From: Calliopum simillimum
Taxonomy: Eukaryota > Arthropoda > Insecta > Diptera > Lauxaniidae
Reading direction: 5' to 3'
NCBI GenBank assembly: GCA_951812925.1
Contig: OX638369.1
Span: 47,921,061 to 47,985,060 of the forward strand
DNA: 64,000 bases
Shown here: positions 23,056 to 34,545 of the stretch, one piece after another
Numbering within the stretch: position 1 is the first letter of the stretch
How the letters are laid out: each line of letters begins with the position of its first letter
Translations under genes and position numbers: made by a program
The notes under the pieces: model-generated
Seen by the model: the letters and a program-made list of their open reading frames with translations, nothing else
The model's database searches: none
What the model was told of the DNA's origin: nothing

Positions 23056-24742
23056 TGTCACAAACGTGGCATGTCCTACCCCTACTTCTTATACACAAAA
23101 CGATGGAAAACGACCAAAAAACGGAAATGGAACAGAAAACAAGTTACTACACATATTAAGTAAATACTTAATGCTACAATATTCTGAGCTTATCTGCAGT
23201 TTTAAATAATTTTTAGAGGGCACAATTTCGAATTGAAAACTGTCCCCTAGTTTTGTAAAAAAAAATTTCTTGAAAGCATTATGCTACTACTGCATGGTAC
23301 TACTGTTTCAGTTAATAAATTGCGATACATATGCATTAATTCTGATCACTATCTATCAACCAAAGGTCGTCATGTCCAGACGGGTCCAAAAATAAATTTG
23401 TTTGCGTTTTTTAGGGCAGTTTATAAACAAAAACAGTTTTTTTTTTAAATTATGGTCACAAACGTGGCACTCGGCACTCGCAGGTAGAACATTTTATTTT
23501 ATGCATGAAACAATTTTTTTGTAGGGTTTGCATACATGACCCCAAATTCTTTCGGAAAAATCTTGAACTCAAAAGCGTGCTTTACAATGAGCGATATGCT
23601 ACAAAAATGTCACAAACGTGGCACTTTTTATCAGTCTGCAAAAAACATATTTCGATATAAAATTGAGTATACAGATGTTAAGTTGAAGGCTATTAATTAT
23701 GTTTTTAATACAAAAATTTTTCTACACCATCAGAATTCTGAGTTATCCTTGCTCAAAAGTGAAAAAATCACTGTTTTGACATCTACTTAAAGCTATAGAA
23801 CAAAAACAACAACAAGTAAAATTAATTTTTGTCAGCTAAATTTATTATCAACAAGACATAATTTACCGTTTTTTAATTGGATTCCCAGCTTCCGAGTTAT
23901 AAGCGTTTAAAGTAAGGACATCTTTCGATAACATACAAAGGATTTTTCAAGACCGAAAAGTTACAAAAAATCAAGTTTTATTATTTTTATCAATAACATA
24001 TTTAATTACAAAAATTTCGTGACCTTGCAGACCATAATCGAATGAAAAATGACAGTTCTATGCTAGATTTAGTGAATGACCCTACTAAACTATTGCTTTG
24101 CAAATTAACAGAACCAAAATTTCATCTGTTCATTCACTAAATCTACAATAGAGCCTTATTTTTTCATCCGATTTTAGTCTGCAGGGGCTTAAAATTTTTG
24201 TGATAAATTATATTTTTGATAAAAATAATAAAACTTACCATTTTTATTAATTTTTCTGTCCAGAAAATCCTTTGTGTGTTATTGAGAGGTATCCTTTTTT
24301 TAAAGGCTTATAACTCGGAAACTAGGAATCCAATTGAAAAACGGTTAATTATGTCTTGTTGATAATAAATTCAGCTGTCTGAATCCATTGACAAAAATTA
24401 ATTTTACTTGTTGCTGTTTTTGTTAAGTAGATGTCAAAACTGTGATTTTTTCACTTTTGAGCAAGGATAACTAAGGATACTAATGTAATAGAAAAAAATC
24501 AAGATCAGATTCGTAATCAGGAGATCCTAATCCACCATAAACGGCTATAAAAACAGAGGGCAGGAAACCATAGTTGATCTTTAGGGCGATAGGGTATAAA
24601 AAAATAGACCACTGGATGCATGACACTGTTGCAAAATTAGTCTTGAAGTGTAAATTTGTCATTATATGCAATATATCTATCATCAAAACGCTTCAAAACC
24701 ATAATTTTTCCATACTGTGGCTGAAATGTCACAAACGTGGCA
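23056..24742 (+). repeat. Four direct copies of a 15-mer GTCACAAACGTGGCA across 1.7 kb
   Basis: Exact GTCACAAACGTGGCA at 23057-23071, 23455-23469, 23609-23623 and 24728-24742, all on the plus strand, inside otherwise dissimilar AT-rich DNA. Repeated subterminal motifs like this are typical of transposase-binding sites, but no transposase or TIR is visible here. Confidence 0.8.
23735..24480. repeat. Imperfect 745-bp palindrome (fold-back)
   Basis: The left arm starts GAGTTATCCTTGCTCAAAAG. The right arm ends with the inverse (CTTTTGAGCAAGGATAACTA) at about 24472. Inner matching blocks include ACTTGTTG, TTATCAACAAGACATAATT, TTCCGAGTTATAAG and ATTCACTAAATCTA. The arms are about 340 bp around a roughly 45-bp centre near 24100. 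A fragment of the arm recurs near 59890-59935. It is nested between the second pair of 15-mers described above. Confidence 0.75.
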
Positions 24743-24939
24743 GCAAAATTTCTTAATTTCGACCTCAAAGCCGTAAATTCACACTTGTAGTTGATCCACT
24801 TAAAAGGTGAGTTTTAAGAGTGTGTTTACACAAGACAGCATGAAGAAACTTGCAAAAATCCAAAAAAATGATCTGCCAATTTTACAACTCGAAAAAGCAC
24901 AGTTATCTAAGAATCACCCATATAACGTATTTTGCTCGT

Positions 24940-25400
24940 ATTTTGGGAGGTTCCACGCGCAACGGCGATATTCCTCCCACTTTCATAACAGAGATGTCTT
25001 TTAGCAATTGCGTACCACACAGTTAATTTCAGAATGTTTGCATTGTCAGTTTTCTTTTTATACCGTTTCATATTTTTGTGGGCGGTGCCACGCCCTTCAA
25101 CGAGTTTTCCCAATATAACGGCGTACCACATATTAATCCCTGTTTACGGAGGTAACATCTCCTAAATTTTCATTAAAATTGTTGGAGTCGTTTTCGAGTA
25201 ATATTGAATCAAAATTTTCAAGGGCTGAAAAGTGGGCGTGGCACTTCTTCGATCCCGCCCACTTTTTGTTTGTTACAAGGTACTATTAAGCAGTATCCGC
25301 TCCCCAAATTTTATTCAAATACCTTGCATAGTTTGCGAGTTATGACTAAATCAAATTTAAAATTAAGGGCAGTGCCACGCTCTCTGGTAAGCATTTGGAA
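24940..25400 (+). repeat. Family C dispersed repeat, copy 2
   Basis: See the copy at 22440-22870. This copy is slightly longer at its right end, with further GCGTGGCACTTC and GCAGTGCCACGCTCTCTGG blocks. The GGGCG-TGGCAC elements recall family A and the tandem array at 28930. Confidence 0.75.
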
Positions 25401-26479
25401 AGTTCAAACCTAGCTCATTCTTCATTGTATGCTAATATCTAACACTATTTTAAGTTTGATTGAAATCGCTGTAGCCGTTTTCGAGAAAAAAATATTAAGT
25501 ACAAAAAAACAAACAAAAAAACACAATTTTAGTTCGTATAAGAAGAGAAGATATTTTATTAGTCGACTATATGTTAAGTTCCTATGTATTATTGTATATT
25601 GTATTTCTTAGATGAAAAAATAAATAAATGACTACTACTACTACTACCCTGTATCAGCAAGCATCTTGGTCTCGAAAAATTACTCAGGACCAAGACTATT
25701 TTTGCTCATCACTAAAGACCATGAGATCGTATTTTGCTTCATTTCCTTTTAAAATATGTAGCTGTAACTTCGTAATGAAAAATCCTTGATGACTATTTGA
25801 TATTTTATTTGAAAGAAGAGAAGCAGTACTAAATGCTACAATTAGGATAAGAGACTAAACAATTTTCGTGCATCCTGTATATAACCCCAAGTATGAAAAA
25901 AAAATCATGGCTTTTGCACGTTTACGTGGAGATTTTTTATAGTGATTTTAGTCTTTAATTTTTTTTTGTTTTTTTTTTTTTCAAATTCAATAGCGACAAA
26001 TGAGTACATTTTTGGACCAATTTAATTCTAGCCGAACTTCCCCTAAGCTTAGTTTTCTTGATTTTAAGTTTTCACTTGTTTTTAACAGAGTGGTTTTACA
26101 TCGCGGTTTATTGTGCCTTTTTTGTTAAAAGAAGATGAAAAAATAAAAACCAAGAAAGCGACGTGAAATGATTTTGATTGATGATCACAAGAGCAAGAAA
26201 GTGCCAAGAAAGAGATAGAAGGTCAGAACAGTGAAGGAAGTAATTGCCAATGTGTGGATCGTAAGAGAATGAGTTGTTTATTTAATTTATTTCTTTTTTA
26301 ATTTATTTACCAATTTTTTATATTTATTTTTCTTTAGTGGTAAAGCCTAATTTACTTTTACCCATTTATTTTAAGGTTTATTTAATCCATTTCAATGACA
26401 TTTTATAAAATACTGGACAAAGTTTCATAAAACTATTTCTGACACTGGTTGGTCAGATAGTTGGTTTTCACAAGAAAAA
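25401..26479. other. Non-coding stretch, no feature recognised
   Basis: AT-rich DNA with a (TACTAC)n-like run near 25630 and a TTTTTTTTTGTTTTTTTTTT tract near 25965. No gene signal. Confidence 0.4.
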
Positions 26480-27395
26480 AAAGTTTAGAAAAACCGCCCC
26501 TTATTTAAAAGCTTGCCTTGACAGTTTCTAGGAAACACACAAATTTTTTTTTTTGACCACTCGAAAAACAGCCAAAATGGTATTAGCCGTGTTTCTTTTG
26601 ACGCGTATATACAATTGTGGCAATTTTCAAATTGCGATAACTTATGAACGGTGAGTCGTACGATAAAAGGTACAAGGGTCTTTTTCATTGAGAACCACAT
26701 GCTCTACAAATATTTTTAATCTTTTGCAAAAAAAAAATAATTATTTAGAAGTTATTTAAAAAAAAGTGATTTTTTGCAGTTTATCGGCGCTTAAACAGTT
26801 TTTATAGAATAACTCCTGAAAGATAAATTTTTTTAAAAATAAAATGAAAACTTTTTGTAGAGAACGTGATTCTCCATAGAAAAGTTGTTTAGAGTTTTAT
26901 TGTGCGACTCACTGTTCATGAGTTATCGCAGTTAAAAAATATCCACAATTGTATATACGCGTCAAAAAAAAAAAAAACACGGCTAATGTTTCTGTAACTT
27001 TGGCAGGTGATATCCGATGTCTAAAAGTTATTGTATATCGTTAGAAAGGGCTTAATTAAGCCATTTTTTCTCATGTTCAAGGTCATAGTCGATTAGTGCG
27101 ACCTAGTTTCTCTGATTCGTATCCCCCTAAATGACACTTTTTCTTTATAAAATTAAAGACTTTTAAAATATATTTATATTATACTCAAAAAGTGCTAATT
27201 AAAGCCCAATTAAGCCCTTTACAACAATATATTGTATTATTTTTAAACATTGGACATCAGCTGCCGAAGTTATTGCGAAAAAACGATTTTGGCTGTTTTT
27301 AGAGTGGTCTAAAAAAATTTGTTTTTCTTTCCTAGATACTCTCAAAAAAAAGCTTTCAAATAAGCGGTGGTTTTTCCAATTATTTTTTCATCGAC
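26480..27395. mobile_element. Fold-back element, left arm interrupted by a second fold-back
   Basis: Left arm: AAAAACCGCCCCTTATTTAA near 26490, through ACCACTCGAAAAACAGCCAA at about 26560-26578, continued after an insertion as TAACTTTGGCAG.TGATATCC (about 26997). It ends at GGGCTTAATTAAG. The right arm (about 27195-27395) is the inverse and includes TTTTGGCTGTTTTTAGAGTGG and AAATAAGCGGTGGTTTTTCC. No protein is encoded. Confidence 0.75.
26581..26988. mobile_element. Nested 408-bp fold-back MITE
   Basis: TIRs begin TTAGCCGTGTTTCTTTTGAC and return as GTCAAAAAAAAAAAAAACAC-GGCTAA. GCGTATATACAATTGTGG and its inverse lie inside, with paired TTATGAACGGTGAGTCG / CGACTCACTGTTCATGA blocks. A TA on the left edge suggests a Tc1/mariner-like TA target, unproven. 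Its insertion splits the left arm of the surrounding fold-back element. Confidence 0.8.
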
Positions 27396-27414
27396 CCGGC
27401 CCCAATAAATATTC

Positions 27415-27560
27415 CTTTAGGGGGAGCATTAGGCTAAAATGAAACGAAATATGATCGATGGCTTCTATCGACGACTTTCTCAAATATTGGATTTCTCTTC
27501 AATGAACTTTTTCAGGTGACTTTTGGACTTTCACGTCCTCTGCTGTGTTGAGGTATGATA
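27415..27560 (-). mobile_element. Decayed RTE-like 3' fragment
   Basis: GGGGGAGCATTAGGCTAAAATGAAA and TTTTCAGGTGACTTTTGGAC parallel the plus-strand appearance of the 3' end at 17640-17800 and 33490-33640. It is much more diverged than those copies and carries no open frame. Confidence 0.5.
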
Positions 27561-28925
27561 TCTGATATCTTTCATTGCGAAAAAAAGCCCCCAATCTAGA
27601 AACCCTGACCGGTGCCGGCGGTCTTGTTATTCTTCACGACTTGGATAAATAGGTTTTGCTTTTCAAGCAAAAGTCAAGGCCATCCTTAAGTAATATGGCG
27701 ACGATCTAGATTAAACTTAATGAACGCAAATCTAGAAACAGGCATTACAGAAGTATGAGTAAACTTCTGGAAGTCGCGCTAACATGGCTTTCTTCACGAA
27801 CGTTAAGTTTCCCACACAATGACCCCTTTAAAGCTACATTTTTGTTCCAGCTCCAAATATAAAAGCAATAAAAAACTAACCTTGACTTGTGACTTTTAAT
27901 AAATGATGTAAAATCTTTAAAAGACTTGCGAGTTATTTTTACATCTTTCACGTATTCATTAACAGGATAATCTGTGCAGCAATTGTGCCATTTAAATTTT
28001 ACCTGCACAAGAAACAAAACCGAACTCATTGTCAAATCGCAAGCCTTTCTGCAACATCTTTTTTGGTGAATGCATCCAAAAGGGTTTGACGTTGTAGTTG
28101 CGTTCGAAAAATCACTCAAGTCAAGTCGGTCACAAATAGTGTAGCAAATGTACAAAAACAAAACATTGAAGGCACATAAATTTTATGACACTTCAATTTA
28201 ACTATAAAGCAAAGCCAAAAAGGAGTATTTATTGCCTCCTTCCTGGCAGCAAAGGATTACTACGGAAATTCGTGGACTAACAACAGACAAATCGGTTAAG
28301 TCCTCTTTTCTGTATGTTTTTCTATCTGTCTGTCTCTTAGTTGATGTCTTTATTTGACTGTTAATGTTGGCATTATGTGTCTTTACTTTTGGAAATCCTT
28401 TCGTATTCTTCATTATCCTTTCGTACTCGTTCGCACTGTGCATTGCTTGTGAACTGTGCACCAGTAATTGACCTTATTTTAGAAGGCATAACTTGTCTGT
28501 GGGTTTGCTTGTTGTTATATGGATTTTGTTGGGATTCACGATAAATAAACAAACAGCACGGATCAATACGAAGTTGTCAGCAATTGAAAAATATCGCAGG
28601 TAGTAATGTGGTATTTAAAAGTTTCGCCATAAATTTACTCGGCTTGGTTTTGCAAAATTAGCAAATTTCAAATTCGTAAAGTCATAATGATCAATACTTA
28701 TTTGATAAAGTAATCAAATCAATTTGAAGAAAGTAACCGGTTTTTTACATTTTGCAATTTTAACCCCGCTGTATCGGCTTTCAAGGACCTTATCATTGAC
28801 CTTATTCTGCAATTGGATAAAGGAACAAATTTTGAAAAGAACGCAGAATATTATAAACTAGCATTTACCGGTGTAGCAACGTCTTGTACGGGGGGGCATC
28901 ACCAATTTTTTAAGGGATGTAAATT
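27561..28925. other. No recognised gene
   Basis: A 138-codon minus-strand frame (27745-28161) is long for this base composition but shows no domain I recognise and no supporting promoter. A TGTCTGTC-rich spot lies near 28320. Otherwise this is AT-rich DNA. Confidence 0.4.
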
Positions 28926-28929
28926 TTTC

Positions 28930-29340
28930 CGATGCAATTAAATGTTTTTAGAGATATGATGAATTAATTTCTTTGGAGGAATGGCACCGCCCATTTTTTC
29001 TCTGAAAATTATTTATGCTAATGCACTTTACAGATGTACCAAATTTCAATTATCTGCGTCAAGTAGTTTTAGAGCTATTGCAAATTAATTTTTAGAGGGG
29101 CGTAGTTCCGCCCATTTTTTCAGTAAAAATTATTTGTCCTATTTCACTCTATACATGTATCAAATTTGAATTATCTGCGTTGAGTAGTTTCAGAGCTATT
29201 AAGAATTAATTTTTTGGGGGGTGTGGCACCGCCTATTTTTTTAGCCTATGACCTAGCTTTTTATAATACTAAAGTATAATGAAAATTTCATTCCAATCGG
29301 TTTGTTAGTTTCCGAGTCCAATAAATAACAAACATACAAA
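28930..29340. repeat. Tandem repeat, three units of about 115-120 bp
   Basis: Each unit has GGGGGCGT-like DNA, a (T)GGCACCGCCCATTTTTT block, AAAATTATTT, a TGTA.CAAATT..AATTATCTGCGT block and AGTAGTTT.AGAGCTATT. The units start near 28973, 29090 and 29210. The array ends at a CAAACATACAAACAAACAAA tail, which looks like the 3' end of a retroposed sequence. Non-coding. Confidence 0.7.
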
Positions 29341-29364
29341 CAAACAAAATCTCATTTTTATATA

Positions 29365-29936
29365 TTACACGCAAAAAAATTATCTGCAATAATTGATTTT
29401 TAAACAGCATAAAGTGATAATAATCTCATGAAAAACTACAGTTTTCTCCAGTAATTCAATTACTTTACTGAATTCTCATGAAAAAGTAATGACACGAGAG
29501 TAAGATATACGGTTTGAACTTCAAAAAGTACAGAAACAAACAGTAAAAATATTGAATAGAGAAGCAAAAAGTTGCCGCATGAAAAAATGCCAGTGAGCTC
29601 TGCAATATTTGCCTTGAATACATTTGAATTATTACTGATTAAGATTGTACACGTAAAAATTTTATTGAAAAAATAATGTAAATTAAACAATAAGCTATAG
29701 AAATTAAAGTGCTACAGTAGCTCAGTGGTTAGAGCGTCGCCTTGAAACACAAAGGTCTTAAGTTCGACACCATCAGCATACATTTTTTTTTAATTTTTAA
29801 AATTTTTTAAAAAACTTACTGTGTGTAATCAGTAAAAAATACGGTTTTTCTTTACGGGCACACAGTTACTGAAAAAATCAGTAAAAATAACTGAGATTTT
29901 CAATGAATTTTTACGGTTTAGTTTTTTTCGTGTAGT
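29365..29936. mobile_element. TIR element (MITE-like) containing a tRNA-like unit
   Basis: The ends are TTACACGCAAAAAAATTAT and its inverse, with TTTTTTTCGTGTAG at the right. Both flanks are rich in CAGTAA/TTACTG motifs (about 29445, 29468, 29828, 29868). A tRNA-like sequence with good A and B boxes lies at 29711-29781. No transposase. Confidence 0.65.
29711..29781 (+). other. tRNA-like sequence (Pol III A and B boxes)
   Basis: GCTACAGTAGCTCAGTGGTT starts the unit. The D arm GCTC-AGTGGTTA-GAGC pairs perfectly and covers a good A box, and GTTCGACACC is a near-consensus B box at the normal distance. A run of Ts after 29781 would end Pol III transcription. The anticodon stem (around CCTTGAAACACAAAGG) pairs only 4 bp and the acceptor stem only partly. 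I therefore call it a tRNA-derived element, not a functional tRNA. Confidence 0.5.
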
Positions 29937-30349
29937 GAATAGTAGATTGACGAAGTTATAGCAGTTTGAATTCTATGTATACTTAGTTCAAAAAAGATAA
30001 TTCCTTTGATGTCATTTAGTTTATATGTATATTGCTATGCACACTAATACTCCGCATGTATGAATTACCAAGCTTTTCTAATTATAATATCTCCTAAACT
30101 TTAAGTCGTGAAAAACAGCTCTTAGGACTTTATTATAGGAAATCACTAGGGCTACAAAATTATGCGGCACTATTTTTTTAAAAAGGTAACCATTTGCCAG
30201 ATATTTGCAAAAAACCGATTTTTGTGACCTTTCACCTTGAATAACTTACGACCCAGACACGAGATTTTATGAGACTTTTGATACAACTTTTAAAACACTT
30301 TAATGAAGGTGTATACGAGTTTTCAGCTTATTATCTCTCATTCCGAGGT

Positions 30350-31381
30350 AAAGCCCTAATTTGACTGGCCTAAAAGAAGTAAGTAAATTTTGCTTATATG
30401 GGATAAGCCCTCTTTTCTGAATTTACCTAGTTTTATCTCAGAGATTGCATTTACTGTGCTTAGCGTTTGAGTGAAATTTGGTTCGATTATCTTAAAAAAC
30501 GTTTTCAGTATATCATTTCGAAGCTGCTGCTTAAATGGGAGTTGGCACGCCCTCTTGTCCGAATTCACCATATTTTTGCTTAGAGCTTGTACTTAGTATT
30601 TATGTGTATTATGCTTGCGTTATCGCAAATTGCGTTATTTCGTATAGTATTTGAGATATCCTAACAAAACCGTTTTTTGATATTTTATTGAAGCTATATA
30701 CTATCTAGACAACGTATCGTTTATCCAAAGTTCTGATTAATTAATTGAAAGTTCTAATTTTTTTTTTTTTTTTGAACCATATCATATCGATATCTAATTT
30801 TTCTCGGTGTCTTCAGGCCTTCTAAGTGACTGTTATAAGCGCATTTATATACAAGAAAATATATTGAAAATTTATAGTTCTTAGTGTCTGAGTGAACTTT
30901 GGTTGGATTATCTCAAAAAACGTTTTCAGTATAGCGTTTTGAAGCTTTTGCTTATAAGGAACGTGCCACGCCCTCTTGTTCGATTTCATCCAGTTTTTGC
31001 TCAGAGCTTGCGCTAATAATTCGTGGTATTTAGGTGTATTTTGGTTGAATTGTCGTGAAAAATACTCCTAAAGTTGCATTTTGAATATATTTTTTGTATG
31101 GGCGGTAGGCGTGTCCGTTGACCGATTTCGCTCATTTTTAATCCCACGAGCTATCTTTGATGACGGAGGTAGTGTACCAAATTTCATTGAATAATCTTGC
31201 TCAGTTTTCCCAAAAAATGTAGTTCCATACACAGCCAGCCACCCAGACAGACGGACATGGCTATATCGACTCAGAAGGTGACGCTGATCAAGAATATATA
31301 TACTTTTCTATATCTGCCACGCCTTCTTCTCTGCATGACAAACGGAAGGACAAAGTGAACATACCCTTGGTGTAAGGTATA
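30350..31381 (-). repeat. Family A dispersed repeat, inverted long copy
   Basis: On the minus strand it starts TATACCTTACACCAAGGGTA (31381 downward) and runs through GATCAGCGTCACCTTCTGAG and CATGTCCGTCTGTCTGGG, then several GGGCGTGGCAC units. It ends near GGCCAGTCAAATTAGGGC. Internal units near 30720-30840 are disrupted by unrelated AT-rich DNA. Confidence 0.75.
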
Positions 31382-32814
31382 ATTATTGTACCAATAGATG
31401 GGGCTAAGTTTAAGGTAATTTTGAAAATATCCAGAGGAGTCTCCAAGCTATCTAAGTACCATTTTGCACATATTTTTGTTAAAAATTTTATTGCATCAAT
31501 CGATGGGAAAATGTTGAGCATAAATTTTTGACAAAACCAGAGGTGTCGTGGGCCTATTTTTGTAAAAGCATGTTTTTCCTTATATATTAGCCAACGAAAA
31601 AGCTTTAATGTGACAAATTGTTTAAAAAAAAATTTTGCTAAAAGCTTTTAAAAATAAAAGTTGGAAAAAACTTTTCCAAAGAAACACTAAAAAATTAAAA
31701 ATAAAAAACTTAAAAACAAAAGATTTTTGTAAAAGCTTTTGTTAAATTTTATTCTTAAAAGCCGTACTGGAAGGAACAAAATTGCCGATGTCTCGCGAGA
31801 GTTAACGACGCATTATTTAATGCAGCGGAGAACGTAAAGGGTTGAATTAGATCGATTTCGTGTTTTACTTTAGTAAAAGATCAATATGATTTGGAAAAGG
31901 TGTAACTTGAAGTGGAAAACCTCTAGTAAAGATAGAAAAATTATAGAAACTCAAAATAAATAAAATTATGTTACAAAAATATGAGCAAATGAGTACATCG
32001 ACTTTCAATATTCTCGAAAAAAAAAAACAAAATCAATTCATCAATACAAAATCTTTCACAGGTGGATCAAATCAATTTTGTATAGTTTTAATTCACTTGT
32101 ATCCACAAGGAAGCTAATGGTTGCCCAAACAGTAACTGAAACAAAAATCCAAACAAATGCAACAGGATGAAAACAAAATCCCATGAAGCATTCATAATCG
32201 ATTTTCAAATTGCAAGTATTGAATTGAGAAATAGAAAAAAAAAAAAAAAATAAATAAATGAACAGGGTGGGTTCTTCTCTATAAATGTTACCTAAATTGG
32301 CAGACAACAACAACAATCGAAGAAAAAAGGAGATATTTGAAATAAAGCAAAAAACAAAAAAAAAAAAAAGATGAAGAAAATCAGCAAATATCAATGGGTG
32401 GTGCAAAGTGTTGACATTTGGCAATGTTCTCACTAACAGCGTTATGACCTTCGCTAAGTATCCTGCTAACTAGTGTTAATGAGTAAATTGACCTTGTGCA
32501 TCATTACAGATCAATCTGCTATCGCCAGTACGAGTGTGTAACAACTCAATAGATACAAGAGATTTTAAATGTGAACAGACAGATTTACTTAGAGACCGAT
32601 ATGTTTTTAAACACTACACACTGAGCTGTCATGACTACAATATTTGGACAGCACTTGCTGAGAGAGCATGTTAAAAGGACATTAGAGACCCAGCAGGCGA
32701 GATTCTATGAGAATATTTTGCAAAGGAAAGACCTTGATAGGTACTTTCTTGTACTTTGACTTTGATTTGTACATACTTATGTTATAATTTAGATATATAG
32801 ACGGATAGATAATT
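31382..32814. other. Non-coding stretch, no feature recognised
   Basis: AT-rich with AAAAGCTTTT-type repeats at 31590-31745 and long A runs near 32235 and 32350. The 125-codon minus frame at 32056-32433 is Phe/Leu-rich low-complexity sequence from those runs and is not accepted as a gene. Confidence 0.45.
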
Positions 32815-33232
32815 TGCTTCTCTGCGCAAGAAATCGGTCCAATTCAAAGTGTTGAAGGCATAATGAAGTCTAATGATTATAAAGACATCCTTCAAAATAC
32901 TATGATGCCATATGCAACATGGAAAATGACACTAAAATGGATATTCCTGCATGATAACAACCCTAAGCACACGTCGAAAGTGGTAAAAGATTGGATAAAA
33001 TGGCCATCGGAGTCGCCAGATCTAAACCCAATCAAATCGTCAAGTCATGAAAATGTAATGCTAATTATGCAATCAAAAATTTAGAAAACACGATGATTGT
33101 TTAATAAAGTTAAAAAACGGTAGCAAGACATTCCGCACTCATTTGAAAATAGTTTTATCGCATCCATGCCAAAAAGATGCACTGCTGTTATAAAAAACAG
33201 GGGTTATTCCATTAAATATTGATTTTTTTAGT
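32815..33232 (+). pseudogene. Tc1-type transposase, C-terminal relic
   Basis: From GIMKSNDYKDILQNTMMPYA it runs through WIFLHDNNPKHTSKVV (second catalytic Asp in HDN-PKHTS) to WPSESPDLNPI, the Tc1 third-acid block. After a frameshift the typical C-terminus QDIPHSFENSFIASMPKRCT follows, then AVIKNRGYSIKY. Roughly ten residues before WPSESPDLNPI are missing and a stop lies at 33084. A Tc1-like end ending TTTATGCACAGCACTG follows at 33461-33476. It is inactive. Confidence 0.85.
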
Positions 33233-33477
33233 TATTAATTTTTAATTTAGATTAATAGTTGCAAATGTTTTGCACAGCCAATATCGATACATTTTTATAT
33301 TACATTTGAGTTTTAGCTTTGTATTAGTGATGTATGGACTTTTAATTTTTGTTTTATAAACAACAATATAAATGACATAAAACCTCATACCAAGTATTTT
33401 ATTTGCATCTATTTTAGTGGCCGAAAATTGGTGATTCAGTTTCAAGTGTTTTTGGTTGCAAATTTATGCACAGCACT

Positions 33478-34020
33478 GTATGTGTTCCCCTTTAACTCCT
33501 AGGAGGAGCATAGGGCCAATATGAAAGATCTCCATTTGTTACGATCCCTTGCGATGACTCTGATCTTTTGCCACGACTTTCCCGATTCTTGTATTTCCTT
33601 TTCCAGCGACCTTTTCCAGTTGGTTTTGGTTCTACCACGTCCTCTACTGCCTTGTGGATTCCACTCAAGAGCCTGGCGACAAACTTCGCTGTGTGGTTTC
33701 CACTAAACCTTTAGTATACGCCTTAAGCATTTTTTCACAAATACTTGCAGTTTGTTCGTTAGTTGTTCAGTTACAAGCCATGTTTCGCACCCATATAACA
33801 AAACCGATTTCACATTCGAATCAAAAATGCGCACTTTCGTTTTGGTGGATATAATGGAAGAAGACCACATTTTGTTCAGTTGAGCAAACGCGCCTTTTGC
33901 TTTTGCTATTCTTGAGTTGATATCCTCTTTTGCTCTACCATCCATGGAGATAATGCTGCCTAAATACGCAAAGCTATCGAAGTTTTCGATGTCATCACTG
34001 CCAGCTCTAAACATACATAT
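33478..34020 (-). mobile_element. RTE-like non-LTR retrotransposon, 3' fragment with internal deletion
   Basis: On the minus strand, 34014-33706 encodes FAYLGSIISMDGRAKEDINS then RIAKAKGAFAQLNKMWSS and VLLYGCETWLVTEQL. This is the region after the polymerase palm in RTE/CR1-type proteins (YLGS.I, LLYG.ETW). Then 33705-33490 matches the 3' end of the fragment at 17632-17965 in a shifted frame, so DNA between the two is deleted. It abuts the Tc1-type end at 33476. Confidence 0.85.
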
Positions 34021-34365
34021 AATATTTTTTTTTCAGAGGGCAAACTTTTCACTGTAGAGCAATGAGAAAAACAACAAAAATTTAGGAAATCAACCTCTTC
34101 AAAAGATTTAAGCAGAATTACCTACTACCAACAGTTTCGTGGTCTTTGAGATCTTCGGAAAACTCTCAAAAAAAATGCTGATTTTTGATGATTAAAATTT
34201 CATTCCAGTTTCGGGTGGGTCATATTTTTGGAAGTTTTGATACAAACCAAGTGTGCAGACTGAGGTAATCCCAAGGGTAATTCTTGCTGGATTAATTTTT
34301 TTTATATTTGCTGTACCATATTATATGAGGGGGCAAGAATGACAATGCAGTATGTTCATTCAAGG

Positions 34366-34545
34366 TACAAAAGTAATGTCACAATATGAATTGGCCGAAA
34401 TTTTGTTAGAAATAAATAAAACTGGGCTCTGTTTTCACGAAAAGTTTACTTCATGGTACAGAATTAATCTTATTAAGTTGAAAAAATTATATCGGTCAAA
34501 TAACCGATAACCGGAGCATAATGTGTACGATATTAGTTTTGCCAC
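34366..34545 (+). repeat. Family D dispersed repeat, copy 1
   Basis: About 180 bp that recurs in the same orientation at 62157-62333. Shared blocks are AGCAATGTCA.AATATGAATT-type, GGGCTCTGTTTT.CCGAA-type and GGTCAAATAACCGAT. Non-coding, unknown family. Confidence 0.7.

Noticed and set aside
27745..28161. 138-codon minus-strand frame
   Set aside because: Slightly longer than expected, but no domain, promoter or poly(A) signal fits, and its residue mix looks random. Homologs or transcripts would be needed.
29711..29781. Functional tRNA-Phe (GAA) gene
   Set aside because: A and B boxes are good, but the anticodon stem pairs only 4 bp, the loop is not 7 nt and the acceptor stem is incomplete. 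It is embedded in a TIR element.
32056..32433. 125-codon minus-strand frame with hydrophobic stretches
   Set aside because: The apparent membrane segments come from A/T runs translated as Phe and Leu.
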